NCBI RefSeq assembly: GCF_022581195.2 | Contig: NC_061476.1 | Location: 746,501-810,500, forward strand | DNA length: 64,000 nucleotides | From: Helicoverpa zea | Lineage: Eukaryota > Arthropoda > Insecta > Lepidoptera > Noctuidae | Reading direction: 5' to 3' | Shown: in pieces, positions 54,401 to 62,900 of the stretch | How the letters are laid out: every line of letters begins with the position of its first letter | Position numbering within the stretch: the stretch's first letter is position 1 | The notes under the pieces: model-generated | The model's input: only the letters and a program-made list of their open reading frames with translations | Database searches by the model: none | What the model was told of the DNA's origin: nothing | Translations under genes and position numbers: made by a program

Positions 54401-55430
54401 TTAATAGGCTTATTTCTAAGAATGGTCATTAATTTACATCTGGTGTTAACTATAGTTGAATTTACTTAATTGCATGATGTTGACCAAATGGCAGTTCCAC
54501 TTAGCAGTAAGTTAGAATTGACAGGTCATAACTTATAATATGACAAAACAATGTAATAATTTTATATCTGCACCCCAGATTATCTAAAATTTCTTTATAT
54601 CACAGTCTGTCTACATCTCTATATTCTAACTCTCCTACTACGGGTCTGCTGGAAGAGATTTCTTTAGAAATAAGCAGTACCTTTGTACTATTTTATGTTA
54701 CTTCCTCTTCTTTCGTGTGTCTTTACTGTGAACATAAATGGTTAAATAAAATAAATAAATAAAATTGTCATCTTCTGAACGAAGGCAATAATTACAAGAC
54801 TTGACTTTAATTTTTGCACTTCAGCTGTGTCTGCATTATACCTATAATGACCATTACACCAGAGGTACAGAAAATGCTCAATTTTTAGTCTTTCTGAATC
54901 AAGTAAACATTACAGACGACTCCTCGCAAGTTTATAGCAATACAGGTACAATTTGATTGAGATGCACTTTTGTACTTACAAAGGTTGCATCGTATCAAAT
55001 AATGAGCTGATAAGAACTTAGCAACTAACTAAAACATGACAATGATGTTCCCAACCCAGTTAATTCGACACACGTTTAATTAATTCTAATTAATGACATA
55101 ACATTCAAATACAGAACAGCATCAGATTCACTTCACACTTCTTACCGGCCAAGGTTAACCAACATGCGACACCCTGGTTCGTCCGACCAACCGAAAAGGC
55201 CGACACAGCCTCGCTACCAAATAAAGTGATTTCCATCGCATAATCACTCCTATGACATAATACGCCGATAATATTGTAGTAAACGACTGCTGTAAACAAT
55301 AATCTACTGATCTTACACCTACACTGGTAAACTAGAACGTTTTTCTATAAATAATACCGTGTTAAAATCTCACCTGTTGAGCAACTGGCTCCAAAATACT
55401 CTCGATAATTTTTGTGTGAAACACCGGCAT
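24460..55430 (-). CDS. Vinc: vinculin, 5' part (coding exons 1-11; 3' end not present)
   Basis: Actin-binding adaptor of integrin and cadherin adhesions, cytoplasmic. Exons in gene order: 55374..55430 (ATG at 55428-55430, starts MPVFHTKIIESILEPVAQQ), 30480..30587, 29953..30102, 29099..29205, 28495..28596, 28150..28284, 27629..27710, 27136..27253, 26666..26787, 25156..25222, 24460..24569. Intact exons have GT/AG borders and matching phases. The conceptual protein (about 383 residues) follows vinculin from its N-terminus through head domain D1 and into D2. Recognisable stretches are HEEAEDGNAMPDL, GSRGILQGTSALLL and GKGMEEAAENRNY. In this copy exons 3, 4 and 6 carry one-base insertions and deletions that break the frame; the same exons at 2623..2768, 1784..1889 and 846..978 are clean, so the breaks look like assembly error. 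Intron 1 spans 24.8 kb and holds an errantivirus and a nested gene on the other strand. The D2 remainder, D3, D4 and tail must lie left of the window. Alpha-catenin was considered, but the N-terminus is vinculin's. Confidence 0.93.
24600..24790 (+). repeat. dispersed repeat fragment, family A
   Basis: Diverged copy of the repeat at 88..240, in the vinculin intron between exons 11 and 10. No other feature is seen between 24570 and 25155. Confidence 0.5.
25255..25573. repeat. perfect 125-bp inverted repeat (foldback)
   Basis: Arms 25255..25379 and 25449..25573 are perfect reverse complements around a 69-bp centre, in the vinculin intron between exons 10 and 9. Each arm contains ACCCGACTGC, a motif also seen (inverted) at the end of the retroposon tail at 26219..26230. 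Could be a young foldback element, two head-to-head retroposon ends, or an assembly hairpin. Confidence 0.8.
25900..26235 (+). repeat. retroposon 3' end, LINE/SINE type
   Basis: Contains CATCAAGCCGTTTAGGCTAC, a (CATA)n stretch and ends GGCAGTCGGGTAATAA, a tail I recognise as common in moth genomes. An internal direct repeat (TCCCGTGGGA, ACGTATCCTA) is seen. No coding frame. The GC-rich 25790..25880 just upstream may belong to it. Confidence 0.45.
26465..26545 (+). repeat. dispersed repeat fragment, family B
   Basis: TTCGAAACGTC-AGCTA...AGAAGAACC-GCAA-AAACTC pattern shared with 52490..52585, a spacing common in moth repeats. Confidence 0.45.
30675..31253. mobile_element. long-TIR foldback element, possibly MULE-like (right copy)
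   Basis: Same element as at 3341..3919, lying just inside vinculin intron 1, 87 bp upstream of exon 2 in gene order. Confidence 0.6.
34772..35395. mobile_element. hAT-like non-autonomous transposon (right copy)
   Basis: Same element and same CATTTAAC target duplication as at 7438..8061. Confidence 0.7.
36198..36567. mobile_element. Harbinger-like MITE (right copy)
   Basis: Same element as at 8864..9233. Confidence 0.5.
38591..39823 (+). CDS. zeste-like Myb/SANT domain protein, nested in vinculin intron (right copy)
   Basis: Same four-exon gene as at 11257..12489, here with exons 38591..38782, 38986..39172, 39282..39737 and 39819..39823. I saw no difference in the coding exons between the two copies, unlike the retrovirus and vinculin exons around them, and the frame is open throughout. 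It lies in vinculin intron 1 on the opposite strand, about 4 kb upstream of the errantivirus and 8 kb from vinculin exon 2. Confidence 0.75.
43902..44151 (+). repeat. 5' LTR of errantivirus (right copy)
   Basis: 250 bp, TGTTATACC...TTCTAACA. It contains an AATAAA polyadenylation signal at 44075..44080 followed by a T/GT-rich stretch. The primer-binding site starts right after it: TGGTGGCAGC at 44153..44162 would pair with the 3' end of a tRNA ending GCTGCCACCA, which from memory fits a Leu tRNA. Confidence 0.93.
44437..51714 (+). CDS. env: errantivirus Env, proposed spliced ORF (right copy, open)
   Basis: Membrane fusion glycoprotein, proposed as two exons: 44437..44462 and 49902..51714 (TGA at 51712-51714), about 612 residues. 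Leader exon: ATG at 44437, a short hydrophobic stretch, then donor GTGAGT at 44463. The acceptor (TTCCATTCCAG) ends at 49901, 48 nt after pol. The join is in phase, and the residues next to it complete a typical signal peptide with a small-residue cleavage site. Later features: dibasic Lys-Arg cleavage site ending at 50235, followed at once by a Gly/Ala-rich hydrophobic fusion-peptide-like segment; a long heptad-rich helix; many Cys and N-glycosylation sites; a C-terminal membrane anchor at about 51535..51610; a ~35-residue cytoplasmic tail. The layout matches baculovirus-F-like Env of errantiviruses. The splice is inferred from sequence alone. Confidence 0.75.
44728..45639 (+). CDS. gag: errantivirus Gag (right copy, intact)
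   Basis: 303-residue structural protein that would assemble the capsid and bind genomic RNA. The ATG at 44728 is the first in-frame Met with a plausible context; a frame open upstream to 44692 has only a non-ATG start. The first ~190 residues look like a retrotransposon Gag capsid region. A CCHC zinc knuckle (C-x2-C-x4-H-x4-C) is at residues 242-255, followed by an Asn/Ser/Thr-rich tail. The final codons form the slippery heptamer described at 45630. It is followed by pol in the -1 frame. Confidence 0.92.
   Translation: MSQSSKNVKEEPKEGLTLNVILKFIKPFDGSREKLNAFINNCDNAISLSAPNQQDIVFKYIISQLDGKAEIACSIKEFETWPSLRDFLQNQFGERKHYAHLLIELQDCRQGAQENVSQFSLRVETCLSQLLTEIAVTNHKKSEIAGRVAAMEDLALHTFTMGLTPRIANIVRCRDPKNLNDAINCALSEEKLQQYSYKQSTVAKTSRNNDINAKPNRTSNFYNNNQTQKPYSSQAASKDPFCRYCKKAGHLLENCRLREYNNKKFNVNKPSNSNTQPGTSFKPQINTLTETEGYDTVDNYDLN
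45630..45669 (+). promoter_or_regulatory. -1 ribosomal frameshift signal, gag-pol (right copy)
   Basis: Heptamer TTTAAAC at 45630..45636 is read in the gag frame as T TTA AAC, with the gag stop TAA directly after it. Eight nt later GTCCCG (45645..45650) pairs perfectly with CGGGAC (45664..45669) across a 13-nt loop. Pol is open in the -1 frame from the heptamer on. This is the standard X XXY YYZ plus spacer plus stem design. Confidence 0.85.
45630..49853 (+). CDS. pol: errantivirus Pol: protease, RT, RNase H, integrase (right copy, intact)
   Basis: Polyprotein made as a Gag-Pol fusion by -1 frameshift. The frame is open from 45630, just after a TGA at 45627-45629, to the TAA at 49851-49853; the first ATG is 45675. 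Numbered from that Met: aspartic protease DTGAS at 106-110; reverse transcriptase with YLDD at 525-528; RNase H with its first Asp at about 674; integrase zinc finger with His 1055 and 1062 and Cys 1092 and 1095; catalytic D1125, D1185 and E1221, which is the canonical D,D-35-E spacing. A GPYKIVKI-type C-terminal domain ends the protein. The protease is preceded by a duplicated segment. No chromodomain is seen, as expected for errantiviruses. Confidence 0.95.
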   Translation, partial: FKLNNVPNRCRTGQTMIDDTNIDTMTHGHGNDKPKTRGHSIRIKQQGNQPQIVDSNKFLKSSRIKQQGNQPQIVDSVRNPENKENINKTIYEFTQNISNKYLPYIQVKSPVSSKDLLLLVDTGASISIIKTSVINHMPVINESIKFKIKGIDSTTDSPLSTLGQIPITMSTHNEDHSDCKYLTHIFNLIDHLTIPYDGIIGNDLFNSKNGQVNYEESMLYLKDIQFQMYFNEPVYTIAARSEAIIECTVANPEIGEGLVINQHISKNLLIANCVVKVKKNHRVNISILNTLEEPVKINSDLRLHLEPFQLQASKFIGITAESHTFERTEEVLKELRVSHLNAEETEALYSVCSQFSDIFHLPDDNLTSTDAIEHKIKTTSDEPIHVKTYRFPECHKKEVDSQIDKMLRQGIIKPSMSPWSSPIWVVPKKLDASGQKKWRVVIDYRKLNDITIGDSYPIPNIADILDQLGKSKYFSTLDLASGFHQINMSADDAPKTAFSVPTGHYEFTRMPFGLKNAPSTFQRLMNSALSGLQGIQCFVYLDDIVIYSYDLASHINNLTNVFDRLRQFKLKLQPDKCEFLRKEVSYLGHVITDKGVKPNPAKISVILDFPVPKVPKDIKSFLGLVSYYRRFIPDLSSIAKPLTNLLKKNVEFVWSNEHQLAFETLKNKLTTAPLLTYPDFSRPFVLTCDASNYAISSILSQGELGKDKPIAYASRTLNKSECNYSTTEKELLAILFGCKTFRPYLYGRKFLIVTDHRPLRWLFNHSDPSSKLQRWRLKLEEYEYEIVYQKGKLNNAADALSRYPPLKSVNAIDPIPSTSRQNVNSPDSDKSINSDDLIQLEDLIDPLAPPASLPELGNLDDLDNSTNQNTPSSNPTIPIDGSNSRSPNILDGNYSDFLKTTSKDFSSNATIIEHNESLSKTDKKYIVIPTSIDMDESVPYVQEVISNIPNLSEFSLLERTLFTFLKYESENKTYYFLFTKVNHFDTCTYEDIYKTLKSIRNELIVSLADQNNPEIAISDFSNPFDCHQYLKVYNIILYLFHNSKINVHIYKNSIIYPSLSEIPKIMKENHDMPIAGHLGSARMLKRIQEKYYWKNMRSDIENYVKKCPQCQTNKALRKVNRAPMQITSLSTRPFERVALDIVGPLPEAGNDRFKFILTLQDDLTKFSTAYPITNTTAEESCECLVHFITLFGIPKTILTDQGTNFTAELFKQTCRLLKIKQLWSTPYHPQTQGALERSHSTLKEYLKSYVNEEQNNWHRFVYTAMLAYNSAIHSTTHFSPYELVFGNKPYIPDSVYEEAASVTYPDYVRVLQNRLKYSRAKAIEHIQKSKESSKNYYDTRSRPIKYKVGDLVYLKNHLRLRKALSPIWKGPYKIVKIHGNNTASLLINRRHVKHHFDEMKLHTSNSV
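45753..45857 (+). repeat. two-copy 63-bp-period repeat in the 5' part of pol
   Basis: A 42-bp segment at 45753..45794 is repeated at 45816..45857 with one visible silent change, 63 bp apart, so the pre-protease region carries the motif RIKQQGNQPQIVDS twice. The left copy has it at 18420..18524. The frame is kept, so length in this linker is tolerated. Confidence 0.85.
51796..52045 (+). repeat. 3' LTR of errantivirus (right copy)
   Basis: 250 bp, read as identical to 43902..44151. It is preceded by a short G run (CGGGGGGC) that is the only candidate polypurine tract, and followed by the GTGC target duplication. Its AATAAA is at 51969..51974. Confidence 0.93.
52050..55373. other. vinculin intron 1, unique right part
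   Basis: Outside the duplication as far as the window shows. Holds one family B repeat and otherwise AT-rich sequence with no convincing exon. Short frames at 52301 and 52689 have no recognisable domain. Confidence 0.6.
52490..52585 (+). repeat. dispersed repeat fragment, family B
   Basis: Better-preserved copy of the repeat at 26465..26545, with TTCGAAACGTCGAGCTATAT and GGAGAAGAACCGGCAA. Confidence 0.45.
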
Positions 55431-56988
55431 TTTGTATTTTCTATAGTCTGACACTTAATTACATTAGATAATAAACACAAATAACAATGATCTCACAAAA
55501 TATTCACAAAATAAAAATAACACAACCGAACGAGATAAGCGACACAAAAATACTGACGGTCTGACGGATTAGTGTTGCGCCACGCCAGTGCTGTGCGAGT
55601 GAACGTGTTGCCGATTTAGTGTTGTGAAATAAAACAGCTAAACCGTCACGTTATCGGAATACTTGTTGTTAATTGTTCGTAGTTTATTTTGAATTTATAT
55701 TTAGTCTAATGAATTTAAAGCTCCTGCCAGGCAAAATCGGAAGTGTTATTTAACTTTAGGTAGCTTTGATGGTAATGTAATAAAACAGAGAATATTTAAT
55801 CATAAAGTTCGTATGAAAAGAAATGTAGAAGAGTGAGAAAAGGAATGAATCAAAACGAGAAGACATGAAAGAAAGGCTCTTAGTCTGATTGACTAATTCA
55901 TCAGTTACCCGCAGTACTAAATAACTTTCCAGCTTTCGTGTCTGTCAATAGCTAGGTACAGCTGAGATCACTTTATTGTATTAAGCAAGTAATCTTCAGA
56001 TTTTAATCATTTATATCAAACGGGATTGCAAATTGGTACCTAGGTAGTTTTCGACGAAAATAAGAAACGTGTTCTGTAATCAAATCATTTATTACATTGT
56101 ACATTATTATTTCATACTTATTAACTATCAAGTCTTTAAAATTACGTGCAAATAGACAAAATTTTCCTCTTAAACATTATAATTAATTAAATTTAACAGT
56201 CGGTATTAACAACTTTAACATGTAGATCATGAATTTAACAACTGATCGTTTAACCGACTTCGTAACTAGTACGTACTACATCCATAGTAGGTAACATTCA
56301 CAAATAAGATTTAAGTAAAATTAATAAATAGGTAACTTCTATCAACTAATTTGACTAGGTATATACAAACAAATATACTTAATTGGGAATATTGCCCAAC
56401 AGTGAAATGACATTGTTGTGCGTGACAGACCAGAACAGAACCTGTGCGATTTCTCTATTACTTTTTACACTTATTCGATGTTAAAATTTTAATACTTTCG
56501 ATTATTTTTACATTTTACATTAAGACCCGTGAGCGAACTTGTCGATGATTAATTTACACCTAAAATATTATGTATCTTTAGAATCTTACTACCAACTTTC
56601 ACATCAACTAACAACTGACGAAATAATTTTGAGGCCAAACGTTTGATCAAAGTACATATTCCTACATAATAATATGATTTTATAAAGTAACAGCTACAAA
56701 TTACAGGATTTTAACGTTCCAGCGATTCTCGAACGGTTTTTTGCGCGCCCCTCTATTTGTAACATTCGGCGGGAAAGAAATTAGGTTTGAGTTCATTTAA
56801 TTTATCTACCTAATTTATGTAATACAATTTAATAAAAACTATATACAAGTCGTCATTTTGTCGTAACGTCCCTACGAAATATTCGTTAGATCCTAAAATT
56901 TAGTTAGAATGTTCACGTTTACATTCACGCAACTATCACTGTTTATGTCCTTTTCATTCTTAATCTAAACCGAATTTGTTCTAGATGC
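55431..56988 (-). other. intergenic: vinculin 5' UTR/promoter and GABA-B-R2 3' UTR
   Basis: GC content rises at 55560..55620 upstream of the vinculin ATG, the likely promoter and start region. GABA-B-R2 3' UTR begins at 56988 going left; a minus-strand AATAAA (TTTATT at 56088..56093) would give a UTR of about 0.9 kb. No further gene fits. Confidence 0.4.
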
Positions 56989-59900
56989 CTACAAATACTC
57001 AACTATGTCGCACTTTATCGATATATTCGGACAGCTGACTCCGTAGCTGAGGTTCAGTCCATGCGGCTGGCTCTTGTGCCTCTCAGTAAGCAGTTTGTGG
57101 AAGATGGGCAAGATGGCGCACTCAAAGAGTTCTGATTCAGAACTTGCCGTATACATTTTACGCTGGTCCACTGAATCTTGGCGTTTGGAGTCGCTCCTGT
57201 AGCCCGCTGACTTTCGGTCTTCTCGTTTACTTGGTGAATCTGAAAGGAATGGCGATAAAGAATGAAAACTGTCACAGCAAGCACATAACATCACATTATT
57301 TAGAAACTGTTAAGTTCTAAGTAGCAAAATCAAAATAAGAAAAACGCATACCCGTTTTATGCCTTGAAGCTACATTAGGACTACTTTTATGGTGATCAGG
57401 CCTCGGCTGGTGACTAGCTTGCGTCAGTCGCGGTGAGTCGCCAACACCCTTCGCCCTCTTCAAAGGTTCAGCCTCCTGCCTCAACCTCTTCGCTGGAGAG
57501 TCCTGGGTTTTCACAACCCTGATGGTATCAGGATCAGGTTTCCAGGAATCTGCTTCAGGAACAGGTTCTGGTAGTTGTTTTCTAGGTATGTCGTCATGTC
57601 TTCTAGGTGTTGATTCAGTTTTTGTTTTATTTCGTTCTTCCAGTCTTTCTTCTTGGTATGATCTCACCTGAAATGAGGGAGTTTTAAAATGATAAGATAG
57701 AATAACACATAATATCTTACGTACTAGGTACCTACAGAAGAGAGAACTCATATATACATGGACCATGGTAAATAAGAAAGGAGCTATTTACCTGAGCAGC
57801 AGATTGTCTTCTTTTGACTTGGTTCTGCTGTGGAGGTGTGCTGACAGGCTGCGGGAATTCCGACCCTCGACGCTGAAAAAATGATCATCAGTTACATTAC
57901 ATATTCTGACACCTTAAGAATACCTACCCCATCCGTCTGCAAGAACGAACACTCTTTACCTTTGATAACCTGTCCGTCATTCTGAGGGTTTCTGCTTCCC
58001 GGTAACCTTCAGGTGTACCACCTCTCGTACCAGTTCCGGTGCCTGCTGACAATAAGACCAAATACGGTGTTATTACGGCTTATTGAAAGACCATCTTCAT
58101 CAATTATAATTATAACTTTTACCATAGTTTATAGAAGCATTTGAGGCTCGCCTTTCCATACTTCTTGTGTCAGTCTCCCTGAAATTATAGTTTATAGTGT
58201 AAGAAAAGCAAGATCAAGAGTTGAAGAGTAGGATGAAACTGATGAGACGGTGGACAGAAGTTACCTGTGATGGTGAGGCGAGGACTGCGACTGTCTGCTC
58301 TTTTCTGAAACACTTCTCTGCATTGGAGAGTGGTGGTGACTTACTGGAGAAACAAATTTATTTGAGAAGCTTTTACTGTAACTGCTGTTACTACCTTTCG
58401 TTGCCTATGTATTTTTTTATACCACAGAATGATAGATATTTACTATCTAGCAAGTAGTACTAAATCCATTTTTGTCTGGTATCTAATGGTATATCGTTTT
58501 TGATAGGGTCTTGAGCAGGCCCATTTCTACTATCTACCAGTCTACTTCTACTTCCAATGAGAGTAAAAATGTATCACCTGTGGCGGGCTCACCTGCAGGC
58601 GGAGACTTCTGGCAGGTGTACTGGAAGGTGGTGGTATCCCACAGGTCACTCTGTACCACTATGAATTCTTTCTTCCTCTTTTCAGAGTCCCTTCTTTGAC
58701 CTGCAACAGAGTCGTCAGTATTTATGTGAGTGTTTAAACTATGTAGCAATAAAACATAATTATGGATCTTAATTCTTACATGATTTTCTCCTTTCTGTTG
58801 ATGAGTAATCATGGTCTACATCCAGGATATCTTCAGGCTCCACTTTTGGTTTTATTATAGGCACTGGATCTCTTTCTTGTCCTGGAAACATATAACCGAC
58901 ATACGCATTATGTATTACGACTGCTTATCATCCACATATCTACTGTTCTTGTTCTGCCTCAAGCTGATCGTACCTATGACCTTCCTCTCCATCCCTGGCG
59001 GTGGTTCCAAGTCATCCTGATCAACAGACACATGCATCAGGTCAGTCAGCAATGCTGCCTGACTGACGCTTGACATCCTTCTGTGACCCCTGGGTGGAGG
59101 CTTGTGTTCCCTGGATGGAGTCGTTTTCGTTGATAACGAGTCTTGGGTTTTGATTATCTTCTTTTGAAGTTCTGGAGTCTGTGGAGAATATATAGTATGT
59201 GATAATATAGCCGACAAACATGATGACCAAGATTCGAATGATCTAATAAGTTTTGCTATTTACCTTGTTGACCTTTGGTGGTGCCGCCTTCGTGTACATA
59301 GGCTCCTGCACTTTAGCAGGAATGGACTTGGCTGTTGGAGTGTCGCTAGTCTTCAAAGCCGGTATTGTTTTTGTTTCTGCTCTTGCTGGTTCAGCAGCTT
59401 TAGTAGATTTCGGTGGCTCTGATGGTTCCTGTGTAGAAAATAAATAACGATCTGATATAGGACTAAGAACTAAAGTGTAAATTATCGGATATCAGTTTGT
59501 TATAGGTTTACTTTTACCTCAGCAGTCCATCCACCATACGGTAACTTAGCAAGCTGGTCTTTCTCTGGAACAGCCTTTGAAGAAGGTGGACTTGTGTAGT
59601 CTAAATGGTTCTTGAAGGACACGTTCTTCGTTTGCTCCTTCTTAGGTTCCTTAGGAGGCGGGTCTTTCAGTGGCTCTGGAGGTGCTGAAGGCTTTGGTCT
59701 GAAAAGAGGAATGTGAATATGTTAGAATAGTGACAGTCTTGTGACGTATTATGGGTGTGCCTTGCTATTCTGTTTTCTGAATGATTGTTAAGAATTGGAA
59801 ATGGACAAGAACTTACTTCTCAATAGGCTGTTGATTTTGAAGATTGATGTATTCGGCTTCAGCGCCAGCCGATGCGCTAAGGCTGCAAACTGATGTTATG

Positions 59901-62900
59901 TCACTGGTTTCTGAAAAAAAATGTGGAGATTGAGAATCTACTCGTATACTAATATTATGAAGAGGAAAACTTTGTTTGTTTGTTTGTTTGGTTGTAATGG
60001 ATAAACTCAAAAATTACTGGACTGATTTTAAATATTCTTTCACCATTAGAACGCTTTATTATTTGCTAGTAACATAGGCTATATTTTATCCCGGTGCGGG
60101 CAGTAGTTCTCACAGGACGCAGGTGAAACCGCGGGAAAACGGCTAGTAACTTATAAATAAAAGCACAAAGGCAATACTCACACATTATAAAGAACTAGCC
60201 TTTTTCCCGCGGTTTCACCCGCGTCCCGTGGTAACTACTGCCCGTACCGGGATAAAATATAGCCTATGTTACTCGTGGATAATGTAGCTTTCGAATGGTG
60301 AAAGAATTTTTAAAAACTGTCCAGTAGTTTTTGAGCCTATTCATTACAAACAAACAAACAAACAAAGTTTTCCTGTTTATAATATTAGTATAGAAGTATA
60401 GATTAAGTCATCTACATACTCCGGATTAATATCTACATCTAAATAAATGAATATGAATTACCAGGATGGCTGATATTCTCCTTAGGTACTGGTAGCCTGG
60501 TCCGCGTCGGTGCTGGCGAGCGAGAGTCTCTAGTAGTCGATGATTCAGAGCTCGCGTCGCTTCCAAGTTTGCTCAGCAGCATCTGATGGAAGCCTTTGTT
60601 AGAATCTAGATTCTAGGTCACTAAAGGGTCTTCCTTTATATGGGTAAGGAACAGCATGTAATTGTGGCAAGTACATATATTGTAATTCTTTCATATCAAA
60701 CTGTATTCCGATTTGAAAACACAAGTTGCGTAATTTCGCTAATGATAAAAATAGCCCTTCTTCATGAATGAACGCGGTTTTGAAATATCACGCGTAACTA
60801 ATTTCATCGAAACATCAAACGTGGAACGAAAGCACTGTGTATTTGTTTGATGTTTATTCGCTTGGCAGCGTATACAAATTAAAATAATTCGACACACTTT
60901 TATTATAAAGGGCTTTACTATGTGCAATTTTTTGTAGAGACTCGTATTATTGAAAGTAACCAATATTGATGACGAGGGAGTTTCCCACCTGCAGTTCATT
61001 CTCCTTCGCCTGCAGCGTCCTCCGGTACCTATTGTTGTACTGTCGCAGCTCCTTCATGCGGCGCTCGAGCTCGGGCCCGGGCGAGCGGCACTCGTGCGTG
61101 GACGCAGGTCGGAGGGTCGCGCGGATACGGCCTGTCCCCGCGCCGCCTGGGCCGTTGCGTCGCAATTCTAGGAGCTAGTGGATGAGGGTAATTATTAATG
61201 TTATTTTTTGTCTTTGAATATACAGTGTCCTGTGGGTATTACAGAAGTTTTCTTTCACGAAAGCTTCCGAGCCATATTCGTGTAACATCGTCTTTGCACG
61301 CTTAAGCTCGAGAGCACACAAAGATATGGGTAACCAGCTCTCGTGAAACAAAACATAGATCTATAACTAAATAAGATTCAATCTTTGAAATCCATACAGG
61401 TAAAATAACAAATGTTACCTTAGGTACAAACACTAGACATAGTGTGCCCGTTGTGCAGAAAATTATGAAGATGGCGATGAGAACGAATAATGCATCCTTG
61501 TGATCTTGCAATACCTGCAAAATACAATACACTCTTTAAACCACTTTATTGAATTGAATTTTGTCAATAATTATATAGAGAAAAATATGTATATTGACGA
61601 AGTAAGAGTTTAACTTACTAATGTGATAGCAGCCCCCATAATACACATAATAAGCACATTGTAGACAGACAGACCGATATGCTGAGAGTCGTTCAGGGCT
61701 GGGATGGATACATGGCGAGTCTCCCACGCAAGAAATGCACCGAAAACCTAGAGGGGAATACCAGTGATTAGTACAATAAATAAAACGTAGGCCCCAATAT
61801 TGAGCCTTGTGGAAATCCACTGAGATTTACAAGGAAGGGCTATCTATAACATTGTGTTTTGAACTTACCAATAGCAAACCCTTATATGCGTAGATAATGC
61901 CAATGAATATGGTCATCCTTTCTGACTGGCAGTACTCGTTCTCTTGAACTATTACAATGTCTTCGCTTGAAGGATGTGGCTGAAAGATCATCAACCAAAG
62001 TTAATTACTATTTGCTGGTGTTAACAAGAAACCCACAATAAATATGAAGAATGTCTTACATATGGATCCATCTGCTTGGTAGCCCGATAGAAGGGGTCTG
62101 AAACCTGCCAGGTTGTCATGATGGCCAGGTCGATCGCCAACAGTACTCCTACCACCATGAAGAGCTGGTAATCTTTGATGACCTACAAAACAATATTCAT
62201 TGTCTTGGTATTGATTCTTTAGGAACGTCTCTTTATCTTTTAACGGGCTAAGTGGTATATGGTGCCGTACTAACCTTCTTATTCAACTTAACATCAGTGA
62301 AGATAGAATGGACTCGCCAGGTCTTGGAGAACATGGCACCAAAGGCAAGGCTGAATCCTGCCATCAACAGCCAAGCTCTAGCCGTGCAGATATACGGAAA
62401 TGCCGCTGTGGATTCACAAATCGGTACATTATACATAGGAGTTTGATTTTGTTTAGATAAAGACGAAAGTTAAGTGTATTATACAATTTGTACAATTGCG
62501 AGACCCAGCTCATACCTTTATCGATCAAAGTAGGTATTTATTATGAAATTATAGCGATAATTTGAAACGTCGAATGTGTATTTCAGATGATGAAATTATG
62601 CTGATAGTTGCTGAGCCTCGTTACAATATTGTAAATTATTACCACATATCTATTGCATTAATTTATTTCACACATTTAAATCATTTTTATATTTATTTTT
62701 TACGCAGAACAGAAAATAATGCATGCACTTTTGCAAAACCAATAAAATTAAACAAGATAAAAATGTTAGAATGGAAAGACAAGGAAAAAAAGATGATGCA
62801 GATGAAAGGAAGTATGATTTTCACACCACCAAACTGTTATTTATGGACACAAATGACAATAGGAAATGTACAGACCATAGATGTAGGTTCAAGACAAATT

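Noticed and set aside
55374..55430. Alpha-catenin as identity of the minus-strand adhesion gene
   Set aside because: The N-terminus and the GSRGIL and HEEAEDGNA-type segments follow vinculin, and the exon order fits vinculin D1 and D2.
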